A DNA stretch of 64,000 bases from Paenibacillus antibioticophila (GTDB lineage Bacteria > Bacillota > Bacilli > Paenibacillales > Paenibacillaceae): positions 391,852 through 455,851 of the forward strand of contig NZ_HG005140.1 of the NCBI RefSeq assembly GCF_000455265.1, read 5' to 3'. The notes under the pieces were generated by a model that worked only from the letters and a program-made list of their open reading frames with translations, was not told where the DNA came from and did no database searches. A program made the translations under genes and the position numbers. Positions 34,476-43,479 of this stretch are shown here, piece after piece (position 1 is the first letter of the stretch; every line of letters begins with the position of its first letter).

Positions 34476-36404
34476 CTATTTCCGTTTCGGGAGAAGCTTT
34501 ACATACTCGTCCGACAGCTTCATTAACTGAAGCACGTATTCATAATCACTTTGATAGGCGGAAAGATCGGTGACCGGCTCAAGTGTATCCAGAGATACCG
34601 CGGTCCCATCTTCAAAGCCCTGACCCGGAATAAACATAACCTCATTGTTAAAGAACGAACCGGTCGGCAAATAATACCGCATCCCGATCACATTCTGCCC
34701 GATACTCAGCAAATCCTGACCTAAGGCGGTAAAGGACTCCTGCTCCAGCGAAATCCCCAACAAGCCTGCCGTGGTAGGCAGCAAATCCACTTGTCCGCCC
34801 GTCACTTGAGAGACTACTCCAGCCTGCCTGCCTGGAATATGCGCAATAAATGGGATATTAAAGCGGCTAACCCGGTCATCGTATGGAATTCCAAGCTTCT
34901 CCTTGATCTCGGCCGCACTCGTCTCACTAGGCTGCAGTCCAAAGTGGTCCCCATACACAACGAGCATCGTCCGCTCCCACATCCCCTCCGCTTTAAGCCG
35001 TTCGATCAGTTGTCCGATCGCATAATCCGTATAATTTACTGCGGTCAAATAATTGCCCAGATTAGTCCCCTTCAGGTTGTCCGGAAGTTGAAGCTGCACC
35101 TTGTCCTCCGGCACGACAAACGGCGAGTGGCTGGAAGTCGTTACAAACTGGGCATAGAAGGCAGTTCCTGCCTGATCGAGCTGCTTGAGCTCCTCTACGC
35201 CAACCCGGTACATCTCTTCATCCGAGGCTCCGAAGTCATTAAAGTGATCATTAGTAAAGGCCGGCTTATCAAAATACTTATCAAAACCGAGCGCAGGATA
35301 CAGCCTGTTGCGGTCCCAGAAGGTCACATCGTTGATATGGAACGTCATCGTCTCATAGCCTTTTCCTTGCAAAAGACGCGGCAGACTCGGAATCTCCCGG
35401 CTTCCAAAGCCGGTGGACATCGCCACGGAAGCCGTCGGATAGATCGAGGTGTTAGACATGAATTCTGCATCGGAGGTGTTGCCCGGACCGATCTGCTGAT
35501 AGATCTTCGGGAAATAAAAGCCTTCATCCGCCAGCCTGTTCAATACCGGTGTTACTTCGGTCTCGCCTATCTTCAGATGAATCGGGAAGTTCTGGAAGGA
35601 CTCCATCTGAATGACGATCAAATTCCTGTTTTGAGCAGCTCCGAAATAAGACGCCTCTGCTCCATCCGAATTCACATAAGGGTAGCTCGCCTGAAGATGA
35701 TGAATCTCTTGTGCTACCTCCTGCAAGTTTCCTTCCGCAATCATCCGCTCTTCCTCCTGATTTCTTAACAGGGCGTCTCCCTGAAAATTGAGAAATCCGA
35801 TCGATTGCGCCCGAACTAGTTCATTATCGATACCCTTACCGGAGGACAGGAACAGACCTGAACCCCCAAGGGACAGCACCAGCAGGGAAGCAATAATCAC
35901 CTTCCAGCGGGTACTTGTTCCGCGCGATCCTCGGCGATCTGTCCGGAAGCTGAGCGTCCTTCTCCTTCTTCTCCACCCGGCAGTAACCGCCAATATCAGT
36001 CCATATAGCGCCCACAGCGCAAAATCCGCAAAATAAAGAAATTGCTCCGGACGAATCAAGGCGTTCACACTTGCTCTCACCTGCGGAATCTGGTTAAGGC
36101 CGCTGAGCACCGCATAAGTGGGCACCGTACCAAAATGAGCAAAATATAAGGTGACAGCAAACAGCATGAAAGAATAGATGGCATTTACAATCCCAAATAC
36201 AAGCCGGAACCTCCGAACCGGAAGCAGCAGCTCAACTAGACAAAGCAAAGCGAGCACCGACAGTCCTTCTGCCAGCATGCCTCGGCCATGTAGCCCGCCA
36301 AACATAAAATGCTGCAATAGGGCTATTTTCAGAATCAGGACAAGCCATGTATAGAAAAAGACTCCCTGGCGGGAGGTACGGAAAACTCTCAACATCTGAA
36401 ACAT
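34476..36404 (-). CDS. Lipoteichoic-acid-synthase-like sulfatase
   Basis: A membrane enzyme of about 642 residues. The start is uncertain (ATG 36404, or 36395); an ORF extension to 36464 lacks support. Four to five membrane helices (FFYTWLVLILKIALL onward) and a basic loop precede an extracellular alkaline-phosphatase-like domain. Visible are VIQMESFQNFPI (metal), GPGNTSDAEFMSNTS with the catalytic Thr around residue 300, WDRNRLY, and VVYGDHFG. It would transfer glycerol phosphate from phosphatidylglycerol to a membrane glycolipid. The neighbour behind it is unrelated; it is 80 bases downstream of the mannosidase and may be cotranscribed. Confidence 0.9.
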   Translation of the reverse strand: MFQMLRVFRTSRQGVFFYTWLVLILKIALLQHFMFGGLHGRGMLAEGLSVLALLCLVELLLPVRRFRLVFGIVNAIYSFMLFAVTLYFAHFGTVPTYAVLSGLNQIPQVRASVNALIRPEQFLYFADFALWALYGLILAVTAGWRRRRRTLSFRTDRRGSRGTSTRWKVIIASLLVLSLGGSGLFLSSGKGIDNELVRAQSIGFLNFQGDALLRNQEEERMIAEGNLQEVAQEIHHLQASYPYVNSDGAEASYFGAAQNRNLIVIQMESFQNFPIHLKIGETEVTPVLNRLADEGFYFPKIYQQIGPGNTSDAEFMSNTSIYPTASVAMSTGFGSREIPSLPRLLQGKGYETMTFHINDVTFWDRNRLYPALGFDKYFDKPAFTNDHFNDFGASDEEMYRVGVEELKQLDQAGTAFYAQFVTTSSHSPFVVPEDKVQLQLPDNLKGTNLGNYLTAVNYTDYAIGQLIERLKAEGMWERTMLVVYGDHFGLQPSETSAAEIKEKLGIPYDDRVSRFNIPFIAHIPGRQAGVVSQVTGGQVDLLPTTAGLLGISLEQESFTALGQDLLSIGQNVIGMRYYLPTGSFFNNEVMFIPGQGFEDGTAVSLDTLEPVTDLSAYQSDYEYVLQLMKLSDEYVKLLPKRK

Positions 36405-36485
36405 CAACTCTTCTCTAGGAAAATTTACAGTTTCAAGGATACCCCGTTTGCGCCAGGGATGCAATATTGCATCTATTCTATTCGA

Positions 36486-39023
36486 TCAAACAATATAATC
36501 ACACATCGACGTAACCGTCACTTCACCTGCAGTACCAGGACGATAAATCGGGCCGTCGCTCTCTTCGCTACGATAGAATTCAACCGTGACCGGAAGGCCT
36601 GGAATCAGATCAAAGTAATTGTCAGAGAAGACCCCTTCCGTCTCCGTATGCAGCCTTACCTGTCTAGCTACAGCCGTTGTCTCAACGATATAACGAGTTC
36701 CCTCGCTGCCTGCTTCCTCCCGAATGGTCACCGAGGCCTTAGGCCAGGAAATGTCACGGCCTGGAGCAAAGTAAGCATGCGCCTTGGCAATCTCGGCACC
36801 GTTCTCTTCAAGTGTAGCGAGCAGGATAACCGATTTCGGATCTGCCCCGCCTAACAGGTCAGAGACCGGCAGCGTAAAGATTACCCGTGCAGAATCGGCC
36901 GGCATTGCAATGGATTGCGCTCTCGATGCAAGCAGTTCCCCATTAAAATCATATAAAGCCAGCTTCAGCTCCCCTTGTACCGGGCTTTGACGGTCTGATA
37001 CCGCATGCACCTTAATTTCTCCGTTCACATCGCTGTCCACAGATAAAATCACTTCTGCAAATCCGCGCCGCACGGTGTATTGCAGGGACTTCCATCTTCC
37101 GTAGTAATCAATCCCTGCCCAGGATGCAACCGGCCAGCAATCATTCATCTGCCAGTACAGGGTACCCATGCAATAGGGCTTGCGCTTCCGATGGGCCTCA
37201 ATTGCCGTCTGGATCGCCTCTGCCTGAAGCACCTGGCTCATATACAGAAAAGAAATAAAGTCTTTCGGCTCCGGCAAATATTGATCCATATATTGCTTGA
37301 TCAGCCGATTCCCTTGGCCGTTCTTCTGATGAGCAAGCATCACCTTCGACTCCAGCTCAAGCTGATCCCGGTCTGCGTATTTCAGGACCGAAGACAGCTC
37401 AGGGAACGACTGAAAGCCATATTCGCTCATAAAGCGTCCGACACGCTCGTTATAATTGGAGAAGGGCTCTACCGCATGCCATACTCCCCAATAATGAATG
37501 TCTCCTTCACCGGTTACCGTAGTCGCATGCTGCCGCTGATCCCCGGTTACTTCCCGGATTGGCGATGATGGCCAGTAATCAATCCCTCCGCCAAGACGTT
37601 CTACTACCTCTAGAAGCAGATCATGGAATATAGCTTCATAATCAGCCCAGATTTTCTCCCGTTGCTCTAAAGTATAGTCCTTCTTCCAGCCCCAGCCGCC
37701 GTCTTCCACATAATGAGCCCAAGCCGAATCGATCTCATTGTTACCGCACCAAAGAGCAATACAAGGATGATTGCGCAGGCGAACCACATTATATTCCGCT
37801 TCGCCCTTTATACTCTGGAGGAAATCTTCATCACCAGGGTACATGCTGCAGGCAAACATAAAGTCTTGCCAGACCAGAATGCCGTGCTCATCACACAGCT
37901 CGTAGAAAATATTCTCTTCATAAAATCCCCCGCCCCAAATGCGGAGCATGTTCATATTGGAGCGAACTGCAGATTCAATCTCCCGGCGATAACGGGCCTC
38001 CGTGACATCGGGAATGAAGCTGTCGTTAGGAATATGATTGGCTCCCTTGGCAAAGACGGAAACTCCATTTAATTCAAAGCGGAACGAGACCCCCGCCTCG
38101 TCCTTCTCCCGTATCAGCTTGATCGAGCGCAGCCCAGTTGTTACGGAACGAGCGGCAATCTCCTTTGCATCCTGCTTCAAGCTTGCTTCAAATGCGTATC
38201 GTTCCGGACTTCCAAGACCGTTGCACCACCACAGACGCGGTTCGCTGATCTCAAGCTCCACTTCAACGGTCTGAATCCCCGAATTCAAAGTAAGCTCCTT
38301 CTTCCAGTTCAGTTCTTCCGTTCGAATCTCAAGCGTGCCTTGCCAATCGGCTGTCACATCCACTTCCACAACCGCTGTCAACCGAGCCTTCTCAGATGAA
38401 ATCTCATTTTGCCGGATAAATAAATCTGTTATTCTCGGACCTGACCACGCCTCCAGCCTTGCTTCTCTCCAGATCCCGCTAGTCACGAAGCGCGGGCCCC
38501 AGTCCCAACCATAATGATAGGGCGCTTTACGGGCAAAAACGCTAACCCGGCGATCGCCGAGACCGCCCAATTCAGATTGGTCATTTGCCGCCGGAAGACT
38601 ATAACCCAGCGCCTCCAATTTGGGCAGATCCTCATTTACCGGAGAGCGGAATCTGATCCTGATCTTGTTATCTCCAGCCTGAAGAACATCCTTTACCGGA
38701 ACCGACCAGGCACGAAACATATTGTCGGCCGACAACACTTGAGTCCCGTTCACATAGACATCTGCATAGGTGTCCAACCCGTCGAAGGAAAGCTCCACCC
38801 GTTCCTGCTCCTGCCAAGCCGGAGGAAGTGAAAGGACCGTCTCATATTCCCAATCCTTCTTATCAATCCATTGCAGATCATGCTCATTCGTCCCAAAGAA
38901 CGGATCAGGAATGAGTTCATTCCGCAGCAGATCCGTATGCACATTTCCAGGTACAATCGCCGGATACCATCTCGATTCATCACATGCTCTAAATTGCCAA
39001 TCCTTCAACTTAAGCTCTAGCAT
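36486..39023 (-). CDS. Beta-mannosidase, GH2
   Basis: An 845-residue cytoplasmic glycosidase; no signal peptide. The N-terminal GH2 sandwich (LKDWQFRACDESRWYPAIVPG, GLDTYADVYVNG, YHYGWDWGPR) leads to the TIM barrel. The acid/base Glu is in WCGNNEIDSAW (around residue 430), the nucleophile Glu in FMSEYGFQSFPE (around 530). It releases mannose from the non-reducing end of imported manno-oligosaccharides. An inverted repeat overlaps its -10 region, suggesting local repression. The importer operon at 24.8-28.5 kb could supply its substrate but this link is only positional. Confidence 0.93.
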   Translation of the reverse strand: MLELKLKDWQFRACDESRWYPAIVPGNVHTDLLRNELIPDPFFGTNEHDLQWIDKKDWEYETVLSLPPAWQEQERVELSFDGLDTYADVYVNGTQVLSADNMFRAWSVPVKDVLQAGDNKIRIRFRSPVNEDLPKLEALGYSLPAANDQSELGGLGDRRVSVFARKAPYHYGWDWGPRFVTSGIWREARLEAWSGPRITDLFIRQNEISSEKARLTAVVEVDVTADWQGTLEIRTEELNWKKELTLNSGIQTVEVELEISEPRLWWCNGLGSPERYAFEASLKQDAKEIAARSVTTGLRSIKLIREKDEAGVSFRFELNGVSVFAKGANHIPNDSFIPDVTEARYRREIESAVRSNMNMLRIWGGGFYEENIFYELCDEHGILVWQDFMFACSMYPGDEDFLQSIKGEAEYNVVRLRNHPCIALWCGNNEIDSAWAHYVEDGGWGWKKDYTLEQREKIWADYEAIFHDLLLEVVERLGGGIDYWPSSPIREVTGDQRQHATTVTGEGDIHYWGVWHAVEPFSNYNERVGRFMSEYGFQSFPELSSVLKYADRDQLELESKVMLAHQKNGQGNRLIKQYMDQYLPEPKDFISFLYMSQVLQAEAIQTAIEAHRKRKPYCMGTLYWQMNDCWPVASWAGIDYYGRWKSLQYTVRRGFAEVILSVDSDVNGEIKVHAVSDRQSPVQGELKLALYDFNGELLASRAQSIAMPADSARVIFTLPVSDLLGGADPKSVILLATLEENGAEIAKAHAYFAPGRDISWPKASVTIREEAGSEGTRYIVETTAVARQVRLHTETEGVFSDNYFDLIPGLPVTVEFYRSEESDGPIYRPGTAGEVTVTSMCDYIV

Positions 39024-39078
39024 CTTATAAAGCAGCTCCTTCTGGTGAAATAATAACTATCTTATACATTTGTTATTG

Positions 39079-39105
39079 TTTTGTTATTCTATCATTATAA
39101 CAAAA
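39079..39105. promoter_or_regulatory. Operator-like inverted repeat at the mannosidase promoter
   Basis: TTTTGTTAT (39079-39087) and ATAACAAAA (39097-39105) form a perfect 9-bp dyad with nine bases between. On the minus strand it covers a TATAAT -10 element (39099-39094). Position over the promoter suggests a repressor site, for example of a LacI, GntR or ROK protein. Confidence 0.65.
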
Positions 39106-39123
39106 TTATTGTATAATAAAAAT

Positions 39124-39161
39124 AACAAGAGCCATGTCCTCATATAGGCACGGCTCTTGTT
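39124..39161 (-). terminator. Terminator behind the Spo0E-like gene
   Basis: AACAAGAGCC and GGCTCTTGTT pair across 18 bases; on the minus strand the stem is followed by ATTTTTATT. It ends the Spo0E-like transcript and insulates the mannosidase promoter. Confidence 0.85.
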
Positions 39162-39203
39162 AGTATTCCCTTCGATATCCATTAAGAATGATTAATTGTT
39201 TTC

Positions 39204-39389
39204 TCATGCAATCGGCTGCTTTCTTTTTAAATCATCATATTTGATCTTATTGTATTTATTAATTAATGTATCCAACAGCATGGATTGATGAAGAACAGCT
39301 TTATGGCGAACCCCGTATTGCTCAGCCAATTGATTGAGCTTCTGTCGCTCCTTCTCAATAGTCATCTTCATATGCTCCTTATTATTCAT
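39204..39389 (-). CDS. Spo0E-like aspartyl-phosphate phosphatase
   Basis: A 61-residue protein of two helices with the family signature: IEKERQKLNQLAEQYG, then SMLLDTLINKYN where SxxLDxxI/L is the hallmark. Such proteins remove phosphate from Spo0A and delay sporulation. Start behind GGGTGAGA. It lies 170 bases downstream of the peptide gene at 39563 on the same strand, separated by a hairpin; this makes it a possible output of that signalling pair. Confidence 0.88.
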   Translation of the reverse strand: MNNKEHMKMTIEKERQKLNQLAEQYGVRHKAVLHQSMLLDTLINKYNKIKYDDLKRKQPIA

Positions 39390-39505
39390 AAGTTTCTCAC
39401 CCTATGAATATATTAGTCATTGTTGCTAAAAACTGCATATTGAAACATTTTGCAACTGATAAAATATCCCAAATTTTGAAATCAAACCTTTTCTGATAGG
39501 AAGGA

Positions 39506-39534
39506 AATGGGATTGGCTGGTTGCCAATCCCATT
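39506..39534 (-). terminator. Hairpin between peptide gene and Spo0E-like gene
   Basis: AATGGGATTGGC (39506-39517) and its perfect complement (39523-39534) form a 12-bp stem with a five-base loop, directly behind the peptide gene. The following sequence on the minus strand (TCCTTCC) is not a clean T tract, so termination may be partial. Confidence 0.65.
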
Positions 39535-39562
39535 CTTAAGCTTATTTGATTAACTGAACTGC

Positions 39563-39664
39563 TTAGCCCCAACCATGCATAAAAGTTGTAATAACATTCG
39601 AACCTACTACCGCGAAACTAAACATAAGCGAAGCCGAAACCACCCAAGATATTTTCTTTTTCAT
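39563..39664 (-). CDS. Short exported signalling peptide precursor (AloP/Phr-like)
   Basis: A 33-residue frame: basic start MKKKISW, a hydrophobic stretch (VVSASLMFSFAVVGSNVI), and a short C-terminus TTFMHGWG. The ATG lies inside the 3' end of the receptor gene in another frame, with GAGGTG before it. A tiny exported peptide overlapping an HTH-TPR regulator gene is the layout of RNPP signalling pairs, and more precisely of the AloR-AloP systems described in Paenibacillus polymyxa. The mature signal would be a processed C-terminal oligopeptide, perhaps ending HGWG; the cut site is inferred. Confidence 0.75.
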   Translation of the reverse strand: MKKKISWVVSASLMFSFAVVGSNVITTFMHGWG

Positions 39665-41036
39665 TTTCCCACACCTCTCTACAAAGTTTAGAATATTCCT
39701 TGCACTGTGCCTCTGAAGCATACTGCCTGTAAAGCTCAAAGATCGCCATGCTATTAGTAAGTAGATCCTTGCTGCTCAATTTTAGGGACACTCTCATGCT
39801 GTATAAAATATCCTTAATCCCTTCCCGAAACAGACCTTTTCTGAAATTATACAGGGCATAATCCTGAAAAAAGACAGAGTATCTGAAATAGTAAGGAGGT
39901 GCCTTGGTGTTATCATCTGTACTCAATCTGCTGGATAGCCAACGATCCTTGCCGGTAAGCCGGTATTTCTCAATCTGGCTTGAAAATCTAGTGATGGCAT
40001 CATCGACAAAAAAATGATGGCGATTTGCCGACTCTACTAAAGTAATCAATCCTTCAACAATCTCATCCGGATGCTGCTCCAAAAATTCAATATATTCCGG
40101 AATTCTTGAGCGATTGCCGGATTTGATATCCAAGCAAATAAAGTTTGCCCTTGCAAAGATTTTTAGTTGTTCAATCTCTGCTTTCCCCGCCTCATCCAAG
40201 CCTTCAAACCAACTCAGATCTGCATACTCGTCAATCCATTTTCGGGATTCCTCGTATCGTCCCCGATACTCATAGGCACCAGCAATATATAATGCGGCTT
40301 TCCCATAGTAATAGACGAGCGATTTCACAGGGGTGAATTCGGGGTCTTTCCATATTTTCTTGTCATACATCACTCTGGCCAACGTCCTAAGTTCACAGGC
40401 ATAATTCTCAACCTCTGCCCAATCCAGCCTGACTGCATAAGTCTCGGTCAGCATCAGCAAGCCATCCAGAGAGATGGCTTCAGGCACGCGATACCTGTAA
40501 GGCAAAAATTGCATCGCAGCCTTGAATCCTTTAATGACGTCGTTCTGAAAAATTTGATACAGCCTGAAGTAGCTCATAGCCAGCCGTTCGGAGTGATTGG
40601 ATCTCTCGCATTCGATGACGCTTTCATACAAAAGAGAAGCGGCTTGCTTCCAGCCTTCGCTGAACATCATCTCGGCCGTATCATAAATACCGCCAATTTG
40701 CTTCAAGTCCTCCAACAAACAGTTCAACACTTGCTTGAGACAGTCGTATCTCTCCAGCTCGGCGCATCGAAGCAAAAAAGGTCTAAGACGCCGCCAATGG
40801 GCACCGGGTGGAATCAGGCATTCATTGACATACAAATCGTAGAAATGCCCTTCCGGAAACCCCATAACTGTGGTGATTCGATCCAACTGTCCTACTGAAA
40901 TTGGTCGATTTCCACTGATAATGCCGCTTAAGGTTCCGACATTCACTTCCGCAAGTTCCGCAAACTGATGAAGGGTTGTCCCCCTCCGCTTGATGTGATC
41001 TTCAATTTCTGCGCGAATCGTGGTTGTGGAAATCAA
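39618..41036 (-). CDS. HTH-TPR peptide-sensing regulator (AloR/RNPP-like)
   Basis: About 472 residues from TTG 41036 (behind GGGGGTGAT), or 488 from ATG 41084. Residues about 5-65 form an XRE helix-turn-helix (HIKRRGTTLHQFAELAEVNV, GTLSGIISGNRPIS). The rest is helical in TPR-like repeats (ALYIAGAYEYRGRYEESRKW, YALYNFRKGLFREGIKDILY). This is the plan of RNPP receptors that bind re-imported peptides and change DNA binding. A strong promoter is at 41117-41145 (minus). The peptide gene overlaps its end. Its targets are unknown; the Spo0E-like gene downstream is the first candidate. Confidence 0.85.
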   Translation of the reverse strand: MISTTTIRAEIEDHIKRRGTTLHQFAELAEVNVGTLSGIISGNRPISVGQLDRITTVMGFPEGHFYDLYVNECLIPPGAHWRRLRPFLLRCAELERYDCLKQVLNCLLEDLKQIGGIYDTAEMMFSEGWKQAASLLYESVIECERSNHSERLAMSYFRLYQIFQNDVIKGFKAAMQFLPYRYRVPEAISLDGLLMLTETYAVRLDWAEVENYACELRTLARVMYDKKIWKDPEFTPVKSLVYYYGKAALYIAGAYEYRGRYEESRKWIDEYADLSWFEGLDEAGKAEIEQLKIFARANFICLDIKSGNRSRIPEYIEFLEQHPDEIVEGLITLVESANRHHFFVDDAITRFSSQIEKYRLTGKDRWLSSRLSTDDNTKAPPYYFRYSVFFQDYALYNFRKGLFREGIKDILYSMRVSLKLSSKDLLTNSMAIFELYRQYASEAQCKEYSKLCREVWENEKENILGGFGFAYV

Positions 41037-41116
41037 ATGGCTATCACCCCCGGAATCTCGCATATAGGCCTCAAAACTCTTCATCCAGAATCTAGAATAT
41101 GATGTATATATATGGA

Positions 41117-41145
41117 ATTATATTCGTGTATTTTCGATTCGTCAA
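41117..41145 (-). promoter_or_regulatory. SigA-type promoter of the HTH-TPR regulator
   Basis: On the minus strand TTGACG (41145-41140), 17 bases, TATAAT (41122-41117). Transcription would begin near 41110, giving a 26- or 74-base leader depending on the start codon used. Confidence 0.8.
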
Positions 41146-41371
41146 TATGAATTATGTAAAAAATCAATAGTTTTTTAGTTATTATGTTTAAATTTATCAT
41201 AATATTGCATATATAGTTATAAAAGGTAATATGGTTCGACAATTTTCCCGTTATTCTGCGGAAAAGGAGCTATTTCAGAAGATAATCCCAGGCTCCATTC
41301 GTCGCAGTTTCTTGCAAGTGCGCAGCAACAGCCAGTAACCAATATAAAGCGATCAATGATTCTGCGTGCTG

Positions 41372-41503
41372 GGGGTAACGTGTGAAGGTTGCTTACGATC
41401 GCTGTTGTTCGCGGATTCCTTGATTTACTAAGCCATAACAAGGAAGAAATCCGCTCACAAAGGCGAACACTCCGTTTCTGCAGCAACCTTCACACTTATA
41501 CCC
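41372..41503. repeat. Long hairpin repeat, intergenic family member
   Basis: GTGTGAAGGTTGC (41380-41392) and its exact complement (41483-41495) bound about 115 bases; inside, GCGGATT pairs with AATCCGC and CCTTG with CAAGG, so one extended stem is possible. About 45 bases from the left arm inward match, inverted, the inside of the element at 13608-13730. No credible reading frame. It could be a MITE or a structured RNA element. Confidence 0.75.
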
Positions 41504-42447
41504 TTATTACGTAGTTCTTTGGATCGGCATTGTATTGCGCCGCCGAATGCACTTAGGCAGCTCCACACGCCCCTCCGCAAGTCTGAGGCATGGCAGAATG
41601 CACCAGAGTCACTTACCTAGTCTACAGGCTCGTTCATTCAGCATAGCATCTTGATGCCTGATGCATTACAAACAGTGCGACATCGGGTCATCATTGGGAT
41701 GCCCCAATTTTAACAATCCGCAAAGCAATGCTGTTCCAGTAGATTCTGCAAAATACCGACCAAGTACGCATGAGTACACCTCGCACCCGGGCGCAGTTTC
41801 CAGCACGCGGTGTTTCGCAGTATGACGGGATCGGTCGACTACATGAAAATATGACTATTACGCATGTAATGAAAAAAGTTACCTTAAATTCAGTGAAAAT
41901 GATAGAAATGCGAATATAGTGAATTTTTTGTACTTAAAGTTGACTAAAACGCGGGTTTGGCTAGTTACTGGCGATCTAAGGTAAGTTTTTTCACTAAAGG
42001 TGGGTTCGAGTGTCGAATGAAGATTTTAAGGGAAGTAATTTCACTAAATCGCGACCAGATGAGCTTGCGACCGGATGAGCATGAGCAGAATGAGGGAATG
42101 AGGTGCTCATATCGTCTTGGGGGCGATTGAAGTTCGGAGCAAGACCTAGAATGGCAGTGGACAAGTAAAGTTTGAAGGAAAATTTGAGTACTGGCAGGAC
42201 AGGCAAAGTTTCGGCGCAAGACCGGAGCATCGTGAGGCGGAGGCGCAACTTTAGGCGCGGCAGGTCATTGGCGTCGTGCATAAACCATCGCGCAAGCTGC
42301 AGTTCGCGCTTAGCCCAAGGGCTGTGCTTAATCTCCTGCTTGTATGCAGGGAGGTAAGTTAATAGCAGTGCAATTATTGCAATGCGGCCTGTGGCTCAGC
42401 TATGTGCAAACTGCATTGCAGTTGAACTGCAAAGGCGAAGGCGATCA
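41504..42447. other. Gene-free stretch with degenerate short repeats
   Basis: I see no supportable gene in about 940 bases. Short frames on both strands lack ribosome sites and protein-like composition. Variants of a motif AAGT(A/T)(A/T)TTTTCACTAAA-like, related to AAAGTTACCTTAAATTCAGTG, occur near 41870-41900, 41980-41995 and 42030-42050. The region may be decayed sequence between repeat elements. Confidence 0.5.
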
Positions 42448-42494
42448 GGGCATAAGTGTGAAGTGTGATCGCAGCACCCCTTCACACGTTGCCC
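42448..42494. repeat. Short hairpin repeat, same family
   Basis: GGGCATAAGTGTGAAG (42448-42463) and CTTCACACGTTGCCC (42480-42494) share ends with the repeats at 41372-41503 and 56334-56371. A direct repeat TAACTCGCCCTCT follows at about 42499 and 42545. Confidence 0.65.
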
Positions 42495-42560
42495 CATCTA
42501 ACTCGCCCTCTTACGTTTAACTATTTTTGCGAGTTGCCCCGCTTAACTCGCCCTCTGATG

Positions 42561-43448
42561 TTAAAGCTGAACCGCAGCTGCATTGGCCTCGACTTGAGCC
42601 GGATTCTTGCAGCCCGGAATGACAGCGGTGACCGCCGGGTGACGAAGACACCAGGCCAAGGCCCACTGAGCCATGTCTACGCCTTCCGGAACCTCGGTCT
42701 GAGCGATGCGTTCCACCTCTTCCAGCTTGCGGCGAGTTGCCTCAGGGTCATGCCGGTGGCGGACATCCGTGCTGTCGAATACAGCGCCCGGCTTATATTT
42801 GCCGCTTAGATAACCGCTCGCCAGCGGAACCCGTGCGAATACGCCCAGATCCTGGCGTTCACAGGACGGAAATACCCGCTGCTCAGGAACGCGATCCAAT
42901 CGATTATAGACAACCTGGATGACCTCGGAGCCGACCTTGGTCGAAGCATCCGTCTGGTGAAGGTTATCATTGTTCCCGATGGAAGTGCCCAAATGGCGAA
43001 TTTTCCCGGCCTGCTTCTGCTTGTCCAGTACCGTCCACAGTTCATCATTATCAAATACCGCATCCGGACCGGAGTGGAATTGATAGACATCAATATAGTC
43101 CGTACGCAGTGCTTTAAGAGACTTGTCCAGTTGCTCCAATACTTCCTTCGCTCCAAATACATCGGTTCTGGTAAAGCGTTCATGGAAATGATGCCCGAAC
43201 TTCGTAGCTACGATCCAGTCCTCCCGTTTGCGCCGGGACAGATAATCTCCAATCAGCGATTCCGAGAGATGGTCTCCATAGCATTCTGCCGTATCAATCA
43301 GATTGATTCCAAGCTCCTGGCCCTTATCCAGAATGGAATCCACATCCTTCTGATCGAACTGGATTCCCCATTCTCCTCCAAACTGCCAGGTTCCGATGCC
43401 AACCACGGACACCTCCAGCTCTGTCTTGCCAAGTCTACGATATTTCAT
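42561..43448 (-). CDS. Aldo/keto reductase
   Basis: A 295-residue NADPH-dependent oxidoreductase. N-terminal MKYRRLGKTELEVSVVGIGT, catalytic Asp and Tyr in INLIDTAECYGDHLSE (around residue 50-58), the Lys in DWIVATKFGHHF and HSGPDAVFD for the His/active loop, and the C-terminal TAVIPGCKNPAQVEAN cofactor loop. AGGAGGAG precedes the ATG. It lies 31 bases downstream of the aldehyde dehydrogenase gene, probably cotranscribed. Substrate unknown; aldehydes or ketones. Confidence 0.93.
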   Translation of the reverse strand: MKYRRLGKTELEVSVVGIGTWQFGGEWGIQFDQKDVDSILDKGQELGINLIDTAECYGDHLSESLIGDYLSRRKREDWIVATKFGHHFHERFTRTDVFGAKEVLEQLDKSLKALRTDYIDVYQFHSGPDAVFDNDELWTVLDKQKQAGKIRHLGTSIGNNDNLHQTDASTKVGSEVIQVVYNRLDRVPEQRVFPSCERQDLGVFARVPLASGYLSGKYKPGAVFDSTDVRHRHDPEATRRKLEEVERIAQTEVPEGVDMAQWALAWCLRHPAVTAVIPGCKNPAQVEANAAAVQL

Positions 43449-43479
43449 TTGAACTCCTCCTGTTCATCTGGGATTAAGA

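Noticed and set aside
34791..35768. 325-codon frame opposite the LTA-synthase-like gene
   Set aside because: Antisense to conserved catalytic motifs on the other strand; no start signal.
41217..41486. 89-codon leftward frame in the repeat region
   Set aside because: It is made mostly of the hairpin repeat, lacks a ribosome site and has low-complexity Cys/Arg/Ser composition.
41965..42357. Three overlapping short frames on both strands
   Set aside because: They coincide in one gene-free stretch, have no ribosome sites and no recognisable motif.
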